Assembly: GCA_030017715.1 (NCBI GenBank) | Contig: JASEIU010000002.1 | Coordinates: 112,915-176,914 of the forward strand | Length of the DNA stretch: 64,000 bases | Direction of reading: 5' to 3' | Origin: Candidatus Saccharicenans sp. | GTDB lineage: Bacteria > Acidobacteriota > Aminicenantia > Aminicenantales > Saccharicenantaceae | Part shown: one piece after another, positions 40,817 through 52,039 of the stretch | Numbering within the stretch: position 1 is the first letter of the stretch | Layout of the letters: every line of letters begins with the position of its first letter | Translations under genes and position numbers: made by a program | Notes under the pieces: model-generated | Seen by the model: only the letters and a program-made list of their open reading frames with translations | What the model was told of the DNA's origin: nothing | The model's database searches: none

Positions 40817-42448
40817 TCAGGAATTGAGGACGCTGTCGAGGAAAATCTTTTCGATGTCGGGGACGGGAATATCTTTTAAGACTGCCGCCACCTCCGGGTC
40901 TTCCGTCAGCCGGCCGGTCTCCAGTCCGGCAAAAAAGCTGAAAGGCTGGCCGCTGAGGTCCTCTCCCAGAAGCTGGTTCAACCGGTCAACCAGCCCGGGA
41001 TTATCTTGAGCCGCCCGGTAGAGGCGCCAGGCCGTCTTTAATTTCTCGATTTCTCCGGACCAGACAATCTTTCCTTTATTGATAAGAATCACTTCGTCGC
41101 AGACTTTTTCCACCTCCGGGAGAAGATGCGACGACAGGAAGATGGTCGCCCCCCTGTCTTTGAGTTCCAGAATAAGATTTCTAATTTCGTACATGATGAG
41201 CGGGTCCAGCCCGGTATAGGGCTCATCAAAAACCAGAAATTCCGGCTGACCGATGGTGGCGACAGCGAAGGCCACTTTCTGGACCGTTCCCTTGGAAAGA
41301 TTTTTGATCCTCCGGTCAAGATGCTCACCGAGCTGAAGCTTCTCCGCCAGGCTGACGGCCAGGTCGGCCGACTGCTGCCTGCCAAGCCCCTCATTCCTGG
41401 CCACCAGATTAAGGGTTTCTCTGACCGTAAGAAACGGATACAGGCCGGCCATTTCCTGAAGATAGCCGACCTTAAGCTTCTGGAGACGGTCCTGGTTAGC
41501 TCCGGCCGGCGAATATTCCACCCGACCGGCCCGGGGTTTCAGGAAGTCCAGGATTATCCTTAAGGTTGTCGTCTTGCCGGCTCCGTTGGGACCGAGAAAA
41601 CCGGTCAGCTTCCCGGCCTTAACGGTGATATCCACTCCTTTCAGAGCTTCCCTGCCCCGTCTTCTAAAAAATCCTTCCGGATAAGTCATCTTCACCCCGG
41701 ACAGACGAAGCCGGACTCCCGGATCGTCCGGCGGGACGAAAATCATATTTTTTTTCCGGGCCATGGAATCAAAGACCAGGAAAGCCAATAAGATAAAGCC
41801 GGCCGAGGCCGACAGCAACAGCACCATCTGCCAGGCTACCGGCCGGACCCAGAGCGGTAGCAGAAGCAGCCAGGCCGCGCCTTTCAGGCTGAACTTATCA
41901 AGCCCTCCGGCGGCGATGAACTCCAGCATCTTCAGATATTTTTCAGAATAATAAAGAGCCAGGAACTGAAACACCAGGATGGAGGCAAAATTCATAATGC
42001 CTCTGAGCCAGGTGGCCAGGAAAAAACCGGCGGCGCTGAGATAGAGAGCTTGAACCAGTCCGCGGCCTGATATCCTCAGCACCCGGATTGCGGTCGGCCA
42101 CTCTCTGTTTATGACCGGCCCGGCCAGGGCAACCAGCCCGACAGCGGCCACGGCCAGGAATACCAGGGCGAAAACGCCGGTCAGCTTTCCCCAGAACAGA
42201 CTGGAAATCTTAAAACGGCTCAGGAAAGGGTCAATCTGCCTGAACTCAAACTCATCGCGCCCCAGACCTCCGCTGAGCAGAACAGCCAGCAGGGAAAAGA
42301 TCACCAGGCTTTTGACTCCCTCTTCCGGGTTTCCGGCCACAATGATTAAATACAGGCAATAAAAAAGATAAGCCGAAATGATAATCACCGATAAGGTACT
42401 GGTCCGGAAAATCTTCTTCCAGGTGACTTTAACCATCTCCCAGAGCAT
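40817..42448 (-). CDS. ABC transporter, fused N-terminal membrane domain and C-terminal NatA-like ATPase
   Basis: First ~230 aa with multiple TMs, then GFLGPNGAGKTTTLRIILDFLKP, LSKGTVQKVAFAVATIGQPEFLVFDEPYTGLDP. Confidence 0.88.
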   Translation of the reverse strand: MLWEMVKVTWKKIFRTSTLSVIIISAYLFYCLYLIIVAGNPEEGVKSLVIFSLLAVLLSGGLGRDEFEFRQIDPFLSRFKISSLFWGKLTGVFALVFLAVAAVGLVALAGPVINREWPTAIRVLRISGRGLVQALYLSAAGFFLATWLRGIMNFASILVFQFLALYYSEKYLKMLEFIAAGGLDKFSLKGAAWLLLLPLWVRPVAWQMVLLLSASAGFILLAFLVFDSMARKKNMIFVPPDDPGVRLRLSGVKMTYPEGFFRRRGREALKGVDITVKAGKLTGFLGPNGAGKTTTLRIILDFLKPRAGRVEYSPAGANQDRLQKLKVGYLQEMAGLYPFLTVRETLNLVARNEGLGRQQSADLAVSLAEKLQLGEHLDRRIKNLSKGTVQKVAFAVATIGQPEFLVFDEPYTGLDPLIMYEIRNLILELKDRGATIFLSSHLLPEVEKVCDEVILINKGKIVWSGEIEKLKTAWRLYRAAQDNPGLVDRLNQLLGEDLSGQPFSFFAGLETGRLTEDPEVAAVLKDIPVPDIEKIFLDSVLNS

Positions 42449-42690
42449 CTTTCCCTCCTCCGGTAAAATCGATTTTTATGATGGACCAGACGCGCTCACC
42501 GGCGGCCCGGAGCCCATTTTTCAATCGTTTATCTGCCTGGCTGCAATGCAGATGGGAAAGACCCCGGGTCAAAGCCGCGGCCGGACAGGACTGCCTTCGC
42601 TTACCCGGCCGGTTTGCTCAAGCTAATGGGGTGGCCATTTCATTCCTGCCTCCCGCAGGCAGCGCCGCCTATCCGGTAAGGGAAAAAGAA

Positions 42691-42711
42691 GGGGCTCCTT
42701 TCCGGAGCCCC
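42691..42711. terminator. Strong terminator-like hairpin
   Basis: GGGGCTCC-tttcc-GGAGCCCC, preceded by AAAAAGAA. Confidence 0.55.
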
Positions 42712-43014
42712 TGCCCCCTTGCGCTCTTCGCCTTCCGGTTCCCGAATCACTACCTTTTGTCCTGACGGCGCTGCTCATAAATCACAAATTGCCGGAAGCC
42801 GGGTCAGGCAGGCCCGACTTTCCTTCTTTTCTCGGACACCTCCGATTTTTATTCCTTATATAGACGCTGCCCGGAGTAAAATTTTCTCACTTGAAAAACC
42901 TGGACCCCGGAGCCACCCTCCCGCCCGGACAATTGCTTACTTGACAGAAGCCGCCTGCTGTCTTTAATATACTCTGGACGCCGGTTTTCTGATAAAATTA
43001 TCAAGAAGAGAAAG

Positions 43015-43983
43015 ATGATGAAAGAAAAAGTAGATTTTTATTCTCTGGAGCGACCGATTATCGAGCTTAAGGAGCAGATCGAAGCCCTGGCGGCCAGCGA
43101 GGATTCCAGCCGCCGGGAAAAGATTTCAGCTCTTAAAGCCCGGATAGAAAAAGAATGGGAAAAGATAGTTCCCAAGCTGACCGCGGTCCATATCGTTCAG
43201 ATCGCCCGCCACCCAAAGAGACCCTATACCCTTGACTATCTAAACGCCCTGTTTCAGGACTTTATGGAGTTTCACGGAGACCGGCGGTTTGCCGACGACC
43301 CGGCCATAGTGGCCGGCCTGGCCTTTTACAAGGGACAGACCGTGGCCGTCATCGGCCACCAGAAGGGCCGGACGACCAAAGCCCGGATTGAACGAAATTT
43401 CGGCCAGCCCAACCCCGAAGGCTACCGCAAGGCCCTGAGGATCATGCAGATGGCCGAGAAATTCGGTTTCCCGGTCATAACCTTTGTCGACACACCCGGG
43501 GCTTATCCGGGAATCGGAGCCGAAGAGCGGGGCCAGGCCGAAGCCATTGCTTACAATCTGAAGGTAATAGCCAGGTTAAAGACCCCGATCATCAACGTCA
43601 TCATCGGCGAGGGCGGAAGCGGGGGCGGCCTGGGCATCGGCTTCGGGGATGCCCTGCTGATGCTGGAACATGCTTTTTACTCGGTTATTTCTCCTGAAGG
43701 TTGCGCCGCCATCCTCTGGAAGGACCAGGGCCCGACGGCTGTCGAACAGGCAGCTGAAAACCTTGGCATCCGGGCTCAGAAGCTTTTTGAGCTCGGCATC
43801 ATAGATAAAATCATACCCGAGCCCCCCGGCGGAGCCCATATCGACTACGAAACCACCTTCAGGAATGTGGACAAACATCTAAGTCAGACTCTGAAAAAGC
43901 TGCAGCAGCTGTCGACCGATGAGCTTCTGGCCGGGCGCTACCGTAAAATCAGGCGCCAGGGCGTATTCGAAACCAGGCCCTGA
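43015..43983 (+). CDS. accA: Acetyl-CoA carboxylase carboxyltransferase subunit alpha
   Basis: RHPKRPYTLDYLNALFQDFMEFHGDRRFADDPAIVAG, FVDTPGAYPGIGAEERGQAEAIA, IGEGGSGGGLGIGFGDALLMLEHAFYSVISPEGCAAILWKD. Confidence 0.97.
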   Translation: MMKEKVDFYSLERPIIELKEQIEALAASEDSSRREKISALKARIEKEWEKIVPKLTAVHIVQIARHPKRPYTLDYLNALFQDFMEFHGDRRFADDPAIVAGLAFYKGQTVAVIGHQKGRTTKARIERNFGQPNPEGYRKALRIMQMAEKFGFPVITFVDTPGAYPGIGAEERGQAEAIAYNLKVIARLKTPIINVIIGEGGSGGGLGIGFGDALLMLEHAFYSVISPEGCAAILWKDQGPTAVEQAAENLGIRAQKLFELGIIDKIIPEPPGGAHIDYETTFRNVDKHLSQTLKKLQQLSTDELLAGRYRKIRRQGVFETRP

Positions 43984-44024
43984 AGCCGAAGCCTGACTGA
44001 AGCCGAGGAGAAAATATCCCGGAC

Positions 44025-45305
44025 ATGAGCACCGACCAGCTAAAGAAAGAAATAAGCGCCATCAAGGGAACGCATGACATCCTGCCCGGAGAAGTGCGTC
44101 TGTGGCAGATAGCCGAATCCCGGGCCAGAGAAATTTTTGAGCTCTATGGATACCGCGAACTCCGGGCTCCGGTCATCGAACCGACCGAGCTGTTCGAAAA
44201 AGGCACCGGCGCTTCCTCCGACATCGTCACCAAAGAAATGTATACCTTTACCGATAAGGGCGGCCGCTCGATAACTCTCCGCCCCGAATACACTCCGTCT
44301 GTCGTCAGGGCGATTATCGAACACCGGCTTGACCTGCAGCCCCAGCCCCTTCGCTATTATTACATAGGCCCGATGTTCCGGTATGACCGGCCGCAGAAGG
44401 GTCGCTACCGGCAATTCCACCAGATAGACATCGAGGTCTTCGGAGAAAAAGACCCGGCTGTCGACGCTGAGATCGTGGAAATGGCCCATCGCCTCTTAGC
44501 CCGGCTGGGAGTGGAAAGGGTCATGACCCTGGTCAACTCGGTGGGCTGCAAAAAGTGCCGCCCGGCTTATGGCCAGGAATTGAGAAAGGCCGCTCTGGCG
44601 GTCAAAGACCGGCTCTGCCCTGACTGCCAGCGGAAGGCCGAAGTCAATCCGTTGCGTATCTTTGACTGCAAGAATGAAGCCTGCCGGGAGGCGGCCTCCG
44701 GCTTCCCGCTAATCACCGATTTTCTCTGCCCCGAATGCCGGGAACACTTTCAGAAGTTCCGGGAATACCTGGACCTTTACCGCCTGGAATACCGGGTCGA
44801 GCCCACTTTGGTTCGCGGCCTTGACTATTACACCAGGACGGCTTTTGAAATCGTGGCCGAACATCTGGGAGCTCAAAGCGCCATCTGCGGAGGCGGCCGT
44901 TATGACGACATGGTCAAAGAATTCGGCGGGCCCGACCTGTGCGGGATTGGTTTTGCCATGGGGGTGGAAAGGCTGCTGTCTGTGGCCAGGATTCAAATCC
45001 CGGAGACCAGCTTTGTTTATTTTGCCTACCTGGGCCAGGAAGCCAAAAAAGAATGCCTGAGGCTGGCCAGAGCCCTGCGCTCTGAGGGAATTGAGAGCCT
45101 GGTGGAATTCAAGGACCGCAGGATGAAAGACCATTTCAGCCGGGCCAACAAACTCGGAGCCGAGTGGGTGCTGATTGTCGGTGAAGATGAACTCCGAAAG
45201 GGAAAATTTCAGCTCAAAGACATGGTCAATTCCAGGCAGTTCGAGGGCTCCGTCCTGGAACTGGCGGCCATAATTAAAGGAAAGAAAATTCTGGAAACAA
45301 CCTGA
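44025..45305 (+). CDS. hisS: Histidyl-tRNA synthetase
   Basis: IKGTHDILPGEVRLWQ, TLRPEYTPSVVRA, LVRGLDYYTRTAFEI, ICGGGRYDDMVKEFGG. Confidence 0.96.
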   Translation: MSTDQLKKEISAIKGTHDILPGEVRLWQIAESRAREIFELYGYRELRAPVIEPTELFEKGTGASSDIVTKEMYTFTDKGGRSITLRPEYTPSVVRAIIEHRLDLQPQPLRYYYIGPMFRYDRPQKGRYRQFHQIDIEVFGEKDPAVDAEIVEMAHRLLARLGVERVMTLVNSVGCKKCRPAYGQELRKAALAVKDRLCPDCQRKAEVNPLRIFDCKNEACREAASGFPLITDFLCPECREHFQKFREYLDLYRLEYRVEPTLVRGLDYYTRTAFEIVAEHLGAQSAICGGGRYDDMVKEFGGPDLCGIGFAMGVERLLSVARIQIPETSFVYFAYLGQEAKKECLRLARALRSEGIESLVEFKDRRMKDHFSRANKLGAEWVLIVGEDELRKGKFQLKDMVNSRQFEGSVLELAAIIKGKKILETT

Positions 45306-47111
45306 TTGGCGCGGGAAGAAAAAATGGAAAATTCTGGAAAAAGCGGTTTTCTGTGGAAACGGACTGACTACTGCGGAGACCTCCGGGCTGGAGACGCCGG
45401 CCGAGAGGTAATCCTGGCCGGCTGGGTGCAGCGGGTGCGGGACATCGGCAGCCTGGTGTTTGTCGATTTGCGGGACCGCAGCGGACTGGTCCAGCTGGTG
45501 GCCGGAACCGACCGGCCTGAAATCCTGGAAAAGGCCAAAAAGCTGCGGGGAGAGGCTGTCCTTCAGGTGCGCGGGGCGGTGAAAAAAAGAGGGGCTGACG
45601 CCCTTAACCCCGACCTGGCTACCGGGGAGATTGAGGTGGAGTTAGAAGACCTGGAGGTCCTCAACCAGGCCGCCACTCCGCCGTTTGTCATTTCCGACCC
45701 GCCGCAGGCTTCCGAGGAACTGCGTTTGAAGTACAGGTATCTCGACCTGCGCCGTCCGGCGATGCAGAAGAACATAATCCTCAGACATCAAGCGGCCCTT
45801 CTGACGAGAAACTTCCTCAGCCGGAAGGGCTTTCTGGAAATAGAAACCCCCTTTCTGACCAAATCCACCCCGGAAGGAGCCAGGGATTATTTAGTGCCGA
45901 GCCGAATCTATCGCGGTAAATTTTACGCTCTGCCCCAGTCACCCCAGCTTTTCAAACAGATACTGATGATTTCCGGCTTTGACCGCTATTTTCAGGTTGT
46001 CAGGTGCTTCCGGGATGAAGACCTGAGAGCCGACCGTCAGCCTGAATTCACCCAGATTGACATCGAGATGAGCTTCATCCAGAGAGAAGAACTTTTTGAT
46101 CTAATAGAGGAGCTGATGGCGGAATTTTTCTCTCTGGGCGGGTACAAAGTTGAGCGGCCTTTTCCGAAGCTCACTTACGAACAAGCCCTCGATAGATATG
46201 GTTCAGATAAGCCCGACCTCCGTGATGAAATTGCCATTGCCGACCTGACGGAAATCGGCCGCAGTTCAGGCTCTGAGCTGCTCTCCGGATTAATCGCCAG
46301 GGGCGGCGCGCTGAAGGGCCTGCTGATTAAAGGCGTAGGCGGCTTTTCGCGCTCCCGCCTGGATAAACTGCAGGAAGAAGCCAGAAGCCTCGGGGCCGGC
46401 GGGCTCATCTGGGTCAGGAAAGCCGAGGGAGGCCTTAAAAGTTCCCTTAAGCTCGAACCGGATAAGCTCCGGGCCATCTGGCAGGCTCTCGGAGCCGAAG
46501 ACTCTGACCTGGGGCTGCTGGTGGCTTCCGACACAAAGATTGCGGTTAAAGTCCTCGGCGAATTCCGAAAAAACTTCATTTTAGAAAAAATAAAGGACGG
46601 CCGGCTGGATAAAAATAAACTGGCTTTTTGCTGGGTCACCGATTTTCCGCTCTTTGAATGGAGCGAAGAGGAGCAGAGGATCGTCTCCATGCATCATCCC
46701 TTTACCTCGCCCAGCCCGGCCGACCTGGAGTTGCTCGAAACCGACCCCTTCAGGGTGAAAGCTCTGGCCTATGATATCGTGCTGAACGGCTATGAAGTCG
46801 GCGGTGGCTCGGTCAGGATTCATCAGCCGGAGCTCCAGGCCAGAATCTTTAAGATTCTGGGGCTGACCCCGGAGCAGGCCCGGGAGAAATTCGGCTTCTT
46901 CCTGGAAGCCCTGACCTACGGAGCGCCTCCCCACGGCGGGATCGCTCTTGGTTTTGACCGCCTGGTTATGCTGCTCTGCGGGGAGGAATCGATCAGGGAT
47001 GTCATCCCCTTCCCCAAAACGACCAGCGCTCTGTGCCTGATGACCGGCTCGCCCTCGCCGGTCGACCTTAGGCAGCTCGAGGAACTGGGTCTCCAAATCA
47101 CCAGATCTTAA
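45306..47111 (+). CDS. aspS: Aspartyl-tRNA synthetase
   Basis: [104 protein letters not shown]. Confidence 0.97.
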   Translation: MAREEKMENSGKSGFLWKRTDYCGDLRAGDAGREVILAGWVQRVRDIGSLVFVDLRDRSGLVQLVAGTDRPEILEKAKKLRGEAVLQVRGAVKKRGADALNPDLATGEIEVELEDLEVLNQAATPPFVISDPPQASEELRLKYRYLDLRRPAMQKNIILRHQAALLTRNFLSRKGFLEIETPFLTKSTPEGARDYLVPSRIYRGKFYALPQSPQLFKQILMISGFDRYFQVVRCFRDEDLRADRQPEFTQIDIEMSFIQREELFDLIEELMAEFFSLGGYKVERPFPKLTYEQALDRYGSDKPDLRDEIAIADLTEIGRSSGSELLSGLIARGGALKGLLIKGVGGFSRSRLDKLQEEARSLGAGGLIWVRKAEGGLKSSLKLEPDKLRAIWQALGAEDSDLGLLVASDTKIAVKVLGEFRKNFILEKIKDGRLDKNKLAFCWVTDFPLFEWSEEEQRIVSMHHPFTSPSPADLELLETDPFRVKALAYDIVLNGYEVGGGSVRIHQPELQARIFKILGLTPEQAREKFGFFLEALTYGAPPHGGIALGFDRLVMLLCGEESIRDVIPFPKTTSALCLMTGSPSPVDLRQLEELGLQITRS

Positions 47112-47242
47112 GGCTGAAGTTTCCGCCGGAATCGCCCGGGCGGTTCAGAAACGAGTCTTTCTTTCTTTTTCCGTTTCCTGTTCAGCCTGAAAAATTTCTT
47201 CCCGCCCGGGCCACCAGAAAATTCGACCTGCTTCCGGCTCCC

Positions 47243-47908
47243 TTATTTTCCGAACTTCAGCCCGGCGCTTAAGAGCATCGTCCTGCACTTGAGGCTGGTG
47301 AAATATTCGAGGCTCCCGGTCCCGAGGCTGAGGTTGGTCAGGCCGTGATAGTACCGGAATTCCACAAACGGACTGGCCTTTTTCTGCCTGAACTCGAGGC
47401 CCGCTCCGGCCACCAGCCCGAAATCAACCTTTCTGGTATCGCTCATAAGGTCAGGCCCGCCAGAGCCAAACGGCTGGCCTCTGTGCCTGGTTATGAAGGC
47501 CAGCTCATAACCGGCCAGGAGATAGGGCGTCCAGTTCCCCCGACGGCTGATTTTAGCAAGTCCGGAGTGGCTTAAAGCCCCGAGCCTGTAAGGGAGAGTG
47601 TCGATTTTGTTATCGATTTCATAAACACCAAGATTGGTCCCCTTTTCCAGGTAGCTCAGGTCAAGTATAAGAGCCAGCGGAATGCCGCTAAAGCCGAGTT
47701 CTACCCCGGCTCCGAACCCGACCCCGGTTCGCCAGGCATTCTGATACCGGATCTCAGGTATTCCCGACTGCGGAAACGGAAGACCCTCATACTTAGCGAG
47801 CGTCAATCCGCCCCAGAGCCTGAAGCCGGTTTGAACCGGAGCCCCATAGGCCGCCGCAGCCAGAGCTAACACCAGAAGAAACGCCATAGCCTTTCGTCTC
47901 ATATGCAC
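47243..47908 (-). CDS. Small outer-membrane beta-barrel protein
   Basis: Signal peptide MRRKAMAFLLVLALAAAAYGA and short amphipathic strands; C-terminal LLSAGLKFGK. Confidence 0.6.
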   Translation of the reverse strand: MHMRRKAMAFLLVLALAAAAYGAPVQTGFRLWGGLTLAKYEGLPFPQSGIPEIRYQNAWRTGVGFGAGVELGFSGIPLALILDLSYLEKGTNLGVYEIDNKIDTLPYRLGALSHSGLAKISRRGNWTPYLLAGYELAFITRHRGQPFGSGGPDLMSDTRKVDFGLVAGAGLEFRQKKASPFVEFRYYHGLTNLSLGTGSLEYFTSLKCRTMLLSAGLKFGK

Positions 47909-49011
47909 CCTCCTTAAATCATGATATTATGATTGCCGGGACTCATGACATTAATTTTCTACGAAAAATAATTCGTTCAGGTTTAAGAACTTCAACCCCG
48001 TTTCCACCCGGACGTTAAGAAGAAAATCTGTTGCCATCTATCGCACCTCATATGTAGATCTGTCAAATTTATTGCCTGCCCCGGGATTTATTATTGAGTT
48101 GGCCGGCCTCATTAATTTGTTCTCCCTGATATTTCATCGTTGTCAGTAACCGGGCCCGGAGAAACGAACCTCCGTATAACCTGATTTTTATCAGCTCGCT
48201 TTTATGAGCGCAAAAAACGTGCCAACCCGGCGAATCGATGTTCAGTGGGGATTGGTTTGAGAGAAATCCGGGCTGTCGCACCTGCTGGACAGATGCTGCT
48301 GGCAAAGAACAGCAGCCCGCCGAAAAGATTGCTCAGAGAAAAATTATTTACCCTGGAGGCCCCGGTTTTTCTGATTGTCAGAAATTCCGGCAAAATCCGG
48401 CCGGATTCCGGGCTGAGGCCAGGAGTGACCGGGACCCGGCCGGGCGTTTCTAAGAACTCTGAACCTGTCAGACACCGACCCGATTTTCATGGCGGACCGT
48501 AAAAATACGACTTTGTCCGCTTCCGCGGACAGGGTTGTCCCCGAGGACAGTTATTAAGAAGGCCCGCCGGTAGAGAACAGAATCCGCCCCCCACCTTCAC
48601 GAACGAACCATCACCGGACGTCTTTTCATTAAGATCGTTCTTAAGACTCTTCCGACAATTTAATCGGTAATCCTAAAGAACGATTTCTCTGCGATGTTAT
48701 ATGCATAGCTCTTCGATAAAAACCATCAAAGAAAAAATCAGACAGCAAGCTTAGTATCCTGTTGATATTTCAACCAACACTCTTACAGGCTATAGGACAA
48801 ATCGCTTTCTGCTCCTTTCAGGGATGTCCCGAATCTCTCGTATTCACCCATCATAAAGTCAGAAGAGCTATTCTAAAAAATGATTTTCTTGGCCGGGATG
48901 GCGAAAAAGCGAAACTGTCTCCCGACCTGATACCTTAGAACATTTTTCTGACTGCCGCCGGATGAAAAAATAAAATTTAAAAATCGCTCCGCTTCTTCGC
49001 CTGAGAAATAA

Positions 49012-49040
49012 AAAGGGGCAGCCCTGAGGCCGCCCCTTTT
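49012..49040 (-). terminator. Intrinsic terminator of the M16 peptidase operon
   Basis: AAAAAGGGGCaGCC-ctga-GGCcGCCCCTTTT. Confidence 0.7.
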
Positions 49041-49072
49041 CGTCTGCTTGATAATAAGAAGTTGTCTCCGGC

Positions 49073-50545
49073 TCACTCCACCAGTTGCCCGGTCAGGGGG
49101 TCCAGCAGCTTGATCCGGTGCACCTTGCCCAGTCTCTCGAGTGGCCCGGGCCACTTATCGGAGCCCCTGTTGCATGGTTCCCAGTCGCCGACGATCATGA
49201 TGACCATCTTATCCGGCCGGATATACTTCTTAGCCGCCTCCATAACCTTTTCCCTGGTGACCGCCCTGACCTTATCGAGGTAGGTGGCGTAGTAATTCAT
49301 CGGTTTTCCCTGAAGTTCCAGGTTGGCAAAATTGACCATGGTGTTGATGGGGCTCTGGAAGAAATCGGCAAAGCTTTCTAAGTAATAATTGATGGCCGTT
49401 TCCATCTCCGCTTCCGAAACCGGCTCTTTCCTGATCCGGTCAAATTCGTTCAGAATAAGAGAAATGGCATAACCGACGGTTTCCGATTTGGTCTGGACAT
49501 AACCGGAAAAAGTTCCCGGGAATCCCCATCTGTAGGTGAAGCGACTGCCGGTGTTGTAGGCCAGTCCTTCATCCGACCGCACCTTGGAGGTAATCCTTGA
49601 GGTGAAGCTCCCACCGCCCAGGATGAAATTCATCACCTGGACCGCAAAATAATCGGGGTTGGTGTCCTCGAGGCCCAGATGTCCGACCGACACATAACCC
49701 TGGTTGATTTTCTTCTGGACAAAATAGACGCCGGGCTCGGGCTCGGGGAAATTCTTGCTCACCGCCGGGAAGGACAGGGACCTATTGGACCATCTGGACG
49801 CGTATTTATTGATTTTATTCTTTAGCTGTTCCCGGCTGAAATCACCGGCGGCCGCCAGGATGATGTTCTTCGGGAAAAAGTATTGGCCGTGAAAGGCTTT
49901 CAGGTCGGCCTGGGTCAGACCTTCCACCGTGGCTTTGGTGGCCTGGTAGGTCAGCGGATGCTCACCGTAAAGGACTTTCTGAAATTCCCGGTTAAGAACC
50001 AGGCTCGGGCTATCGTTGGCCGACCTCATCTGTTCAATAATTCTGCCCCGGGCCAGTTTCAGGCTGTCTTCTCTGAACTCCGGGTTCATCAGGACATCGA
50101 AGAACAGGGCCAGTCCCTCATCCAGGTCCTTGCTCAGGACGGACATCGACAGGGTGGCGGTCCTCTCGCCAACAGAGAAATTCAGCGTGCCGCCCAGGAA
50201 GTCGATCCTCTCCTCAATCTCCGAACCGGTTCTGGTTTTAGTCCCGCCCTTAATCAGACACTGGGAGAGCAGACTGTCCAGTCCGGCTTTTTCCTTCGGC
50301 AGATAAAGGCTTCCGGTGTTGATGATGGCCGTAATGTTAACGATAGGAAGTTCCCTGACCTCTCTGATGTAAGCCCGGAGCCCGTTGGCCAGAACCATCC
50401 GGAAACCGGCCGGATTCGGCGGTTCAAATTTCAGCGGAGGGAACCTGAGGTCCTCTGGCCTGCCGACCTGGGCCGAAACCAGGCCGAAAGAGGATAGAAC
50501 CAGAAACAAGGTTAAAATCGCTGCCTTTAATCTTTTCATGGTCAT
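49073..50545 (-). CDS. M16-family peptidase-like protein, predicted non-catalytic subunit
   Basis: M16 fold sequence (LANGLRAYIREVRELPIVNITAIINTGSLYLPKEKAGLDSLLSQCLIKGGT...) lacking HxxEH; signal peptide. Confidence 0.85.
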   Translation of the reverse strand: MTMKRLKAAILTLFLVLSSFGLVSAQVGRPEDLRFPPLKFEPPNPAGFRMVLANGLRAYIREVRELPIVNITAIINTGSLYLPKEKAGLDSLLSQCLIKGGTKTRTGSEIEERIDFLGGTLNFSVGERTATLSMSVLSKDLDEGLALFFDVLMNPEFREDSLKLARGRIIEQMRSANDSPSLVLNREFQKVLYGEHPLTYQATKATVEGLTQADLKAFHGQYFFPKNIILAAAGDFSREQLKNKINKYASRWSNRSLSFPAVSKNFPEPEPGVYFVQKKINQGYVSVGHLGLEDTNPDYFAVQVMNFILGGGSFTSRITSKVRSDEGLAYNTGSRFTYRWGFPGTFSGYVQTKSETVGYAISLILNEFDRIRKEPVSEAEMETAINYYLESFADFFQSPINTMVNFANLELQGKPMNYYATYLDKVRAVTREKVMEAAKKYIRPDKMVIMIVGDWEPCNRGSDKWPGPLERLGKVHRIKLLDPLTGQLVE

Positions 50546-50551
50546 CCCTCC

Positions 50552-52039
50552 TTATCTTCCCTGACCGCGGGTGTAAACGGCCACCAGGCAGTTATCTCTG
50601 ACAAAATACTTTGCGGCCACTTTCTTGACATCGTCAGAGGTCACTTTCTTCAGCTCTTCCAGGTCGGTCAGCAGAGACCGCCAGCCGCGGTTGAGCTCGG
50701 CCCGGCCGATTCTCATGGCCAGAAGCATTGGACTTTCCAGACCTCTGATAAAGGTGGCCTCAATCCTGTTCTTGGCTTTCTGCAGTTCTTCCGCGGTCAC
50801 GCCTTCTTTCTTTATCTTTTCAATTTCTTCCCAGACATGTTTTTCCAGGTCTTCGGGCTTGACGCCTTTCTGGAGCTTGGGGATCACGTTGAAGGTGAAA
50901 GCTCCCGCATACCACTGAGGCCTGGCCATGGCCATGGCCCTGACGGCCACATCCTTTTCCTGGACCAGGACTTTGGTCAGCCGCCCGGTTTCGCCCGACA
51001 GGATACCCGACAGAATATCCAGGGCCGGCACATCCGGATGACCGTCGGGAGGAATGTGGAACCACATCTGCAGGTTGGGCATTCCGGGCCCCTGGCCGTA
51101 CATCCTTTTTTCCGAGTTCTGGGGCGGGACACTGGTTCTGATCGGTTCTACGTCTTCACCCCTGGGGATACGGCCAAAATACTTTTCAGCCAGTTCAATG
51201 ATTTCTTGGGGCTTAAAATCGCCGACATACACAGCCACAGCGTTGTTGGGGATGTAATACTTGCGGTTAAATTCAATCATATCCTTCTTGGTGATTCTTT
51301 TCAGGTCATCCATCCAGCCGATAACCTGCCAGTGATAGGGAGAGCCGACATAAAAAGCAGCCCGCACCTGCTCGTTGAAAAGGAAGCCAGGGTTGTTTTC
51401 GCTGAGGCGTCTTTCCTCCATGACCACGTCTTTTTCTGAATAGAACTCCCGGAAGTAGGCGTTCATCATCCGGTCCGACTCCAGCAGCATCTGCAGCTCC
51501 ACCTTGTTGGCCGGCAGGGTAACATAGTAGCCGGTCACCTCATCCGAGGTGGAGGCGTTCAGGCCGGTGCCGCCGTTTTTCATGTAGGTTTCCCAGAGGT
51601 GGTCCTTGATGATGTACTTTTTCTGAGCCTTGACCAGCTCATCAACCTGCTTCTGCCAGTCGGCAATTTTCTGCTGGTCGCCGTCCGGCTTCCAGTATTT
51701 TTCCCGGTAAATCTTTTCCATCAAATCGTCGATCTGGCGGTCGATGGCCGCGTCGGCTTCATAGTCGGTTACCCCCATCACTTTTGTCCCCTTGAACATC
51801 ATGTGTTCGTGAAGGTGGGCGATGCCGGTTATCCCCGGCCTTTCATTGATGGAGCCCACCCTGTAGTAAATGTGGCAGACCACCCGCGGGACCCCGGGTT
51901 TGGGAATCATCAGGATTTTCATCCCGTTGGCCAGGACATGCTCCTTGACCTCCAGCTTGACCTGGGCTGAAGCCTGAGCGCCCAGAGCCAGAAGCAGGAA
52001 GCAGGCCAGCCAGAACACTGCCGCTCTTCTCAGGTTCAT
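50552..52039 (-). CDS. M16-family zinc metallopeptidase, catalytic subunit
   Basis: HLHEHMMFKGT (HxxEH) and downstream E-rich region; start at ATG 52039 behind AAGGAGGAGGT, giving signal peptide MNLRRAAVFWLACFLLLALGAQASAQ. Confidence 0.92.
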   Translation of the reverse strand: MNLRRAAVFWLACFLLLALGAQASAQVKLEVKEHVLANGMKILMIPKPGVPRVVCHIYYRVGSINERPGITGIAHLHEHMMFKGTKVMGVTDYEADAAIDRQIDDLMEKIYREKYWKPDGDQQKIADWQKQVDELVKAQKKYIIKDHLWETYMKNGGTGLNASTSDEVTGYYVTLPANKVELQMLLESDRMMNAYFREFYSEKDVVMEERRLSENNPGFLFNEQVRAAFYVGSPYHWQVIGWMDDLKRITKKDMIEFNRKYYIPNNAVAVYVGDFKPQEIIELAEKYFGRIPRGEDVEPIRTSVPPQNSEKRMYGQGPGMPNLQMWFHIPPDGHPDVPALDILSGILSGETGRLTKVLVQEKDVAVRAMAMARPQWYAGAFTFNVIPKLQKGVKPEDLEKHVWEEIEKIKKEGVTAEELQKAKNRIEATFIRGLESPMLLAMRIGRAELNRGWRSLLTDLEELKKVTSDDVKKVAAKYFVRDNCLVAVYTRGQGR

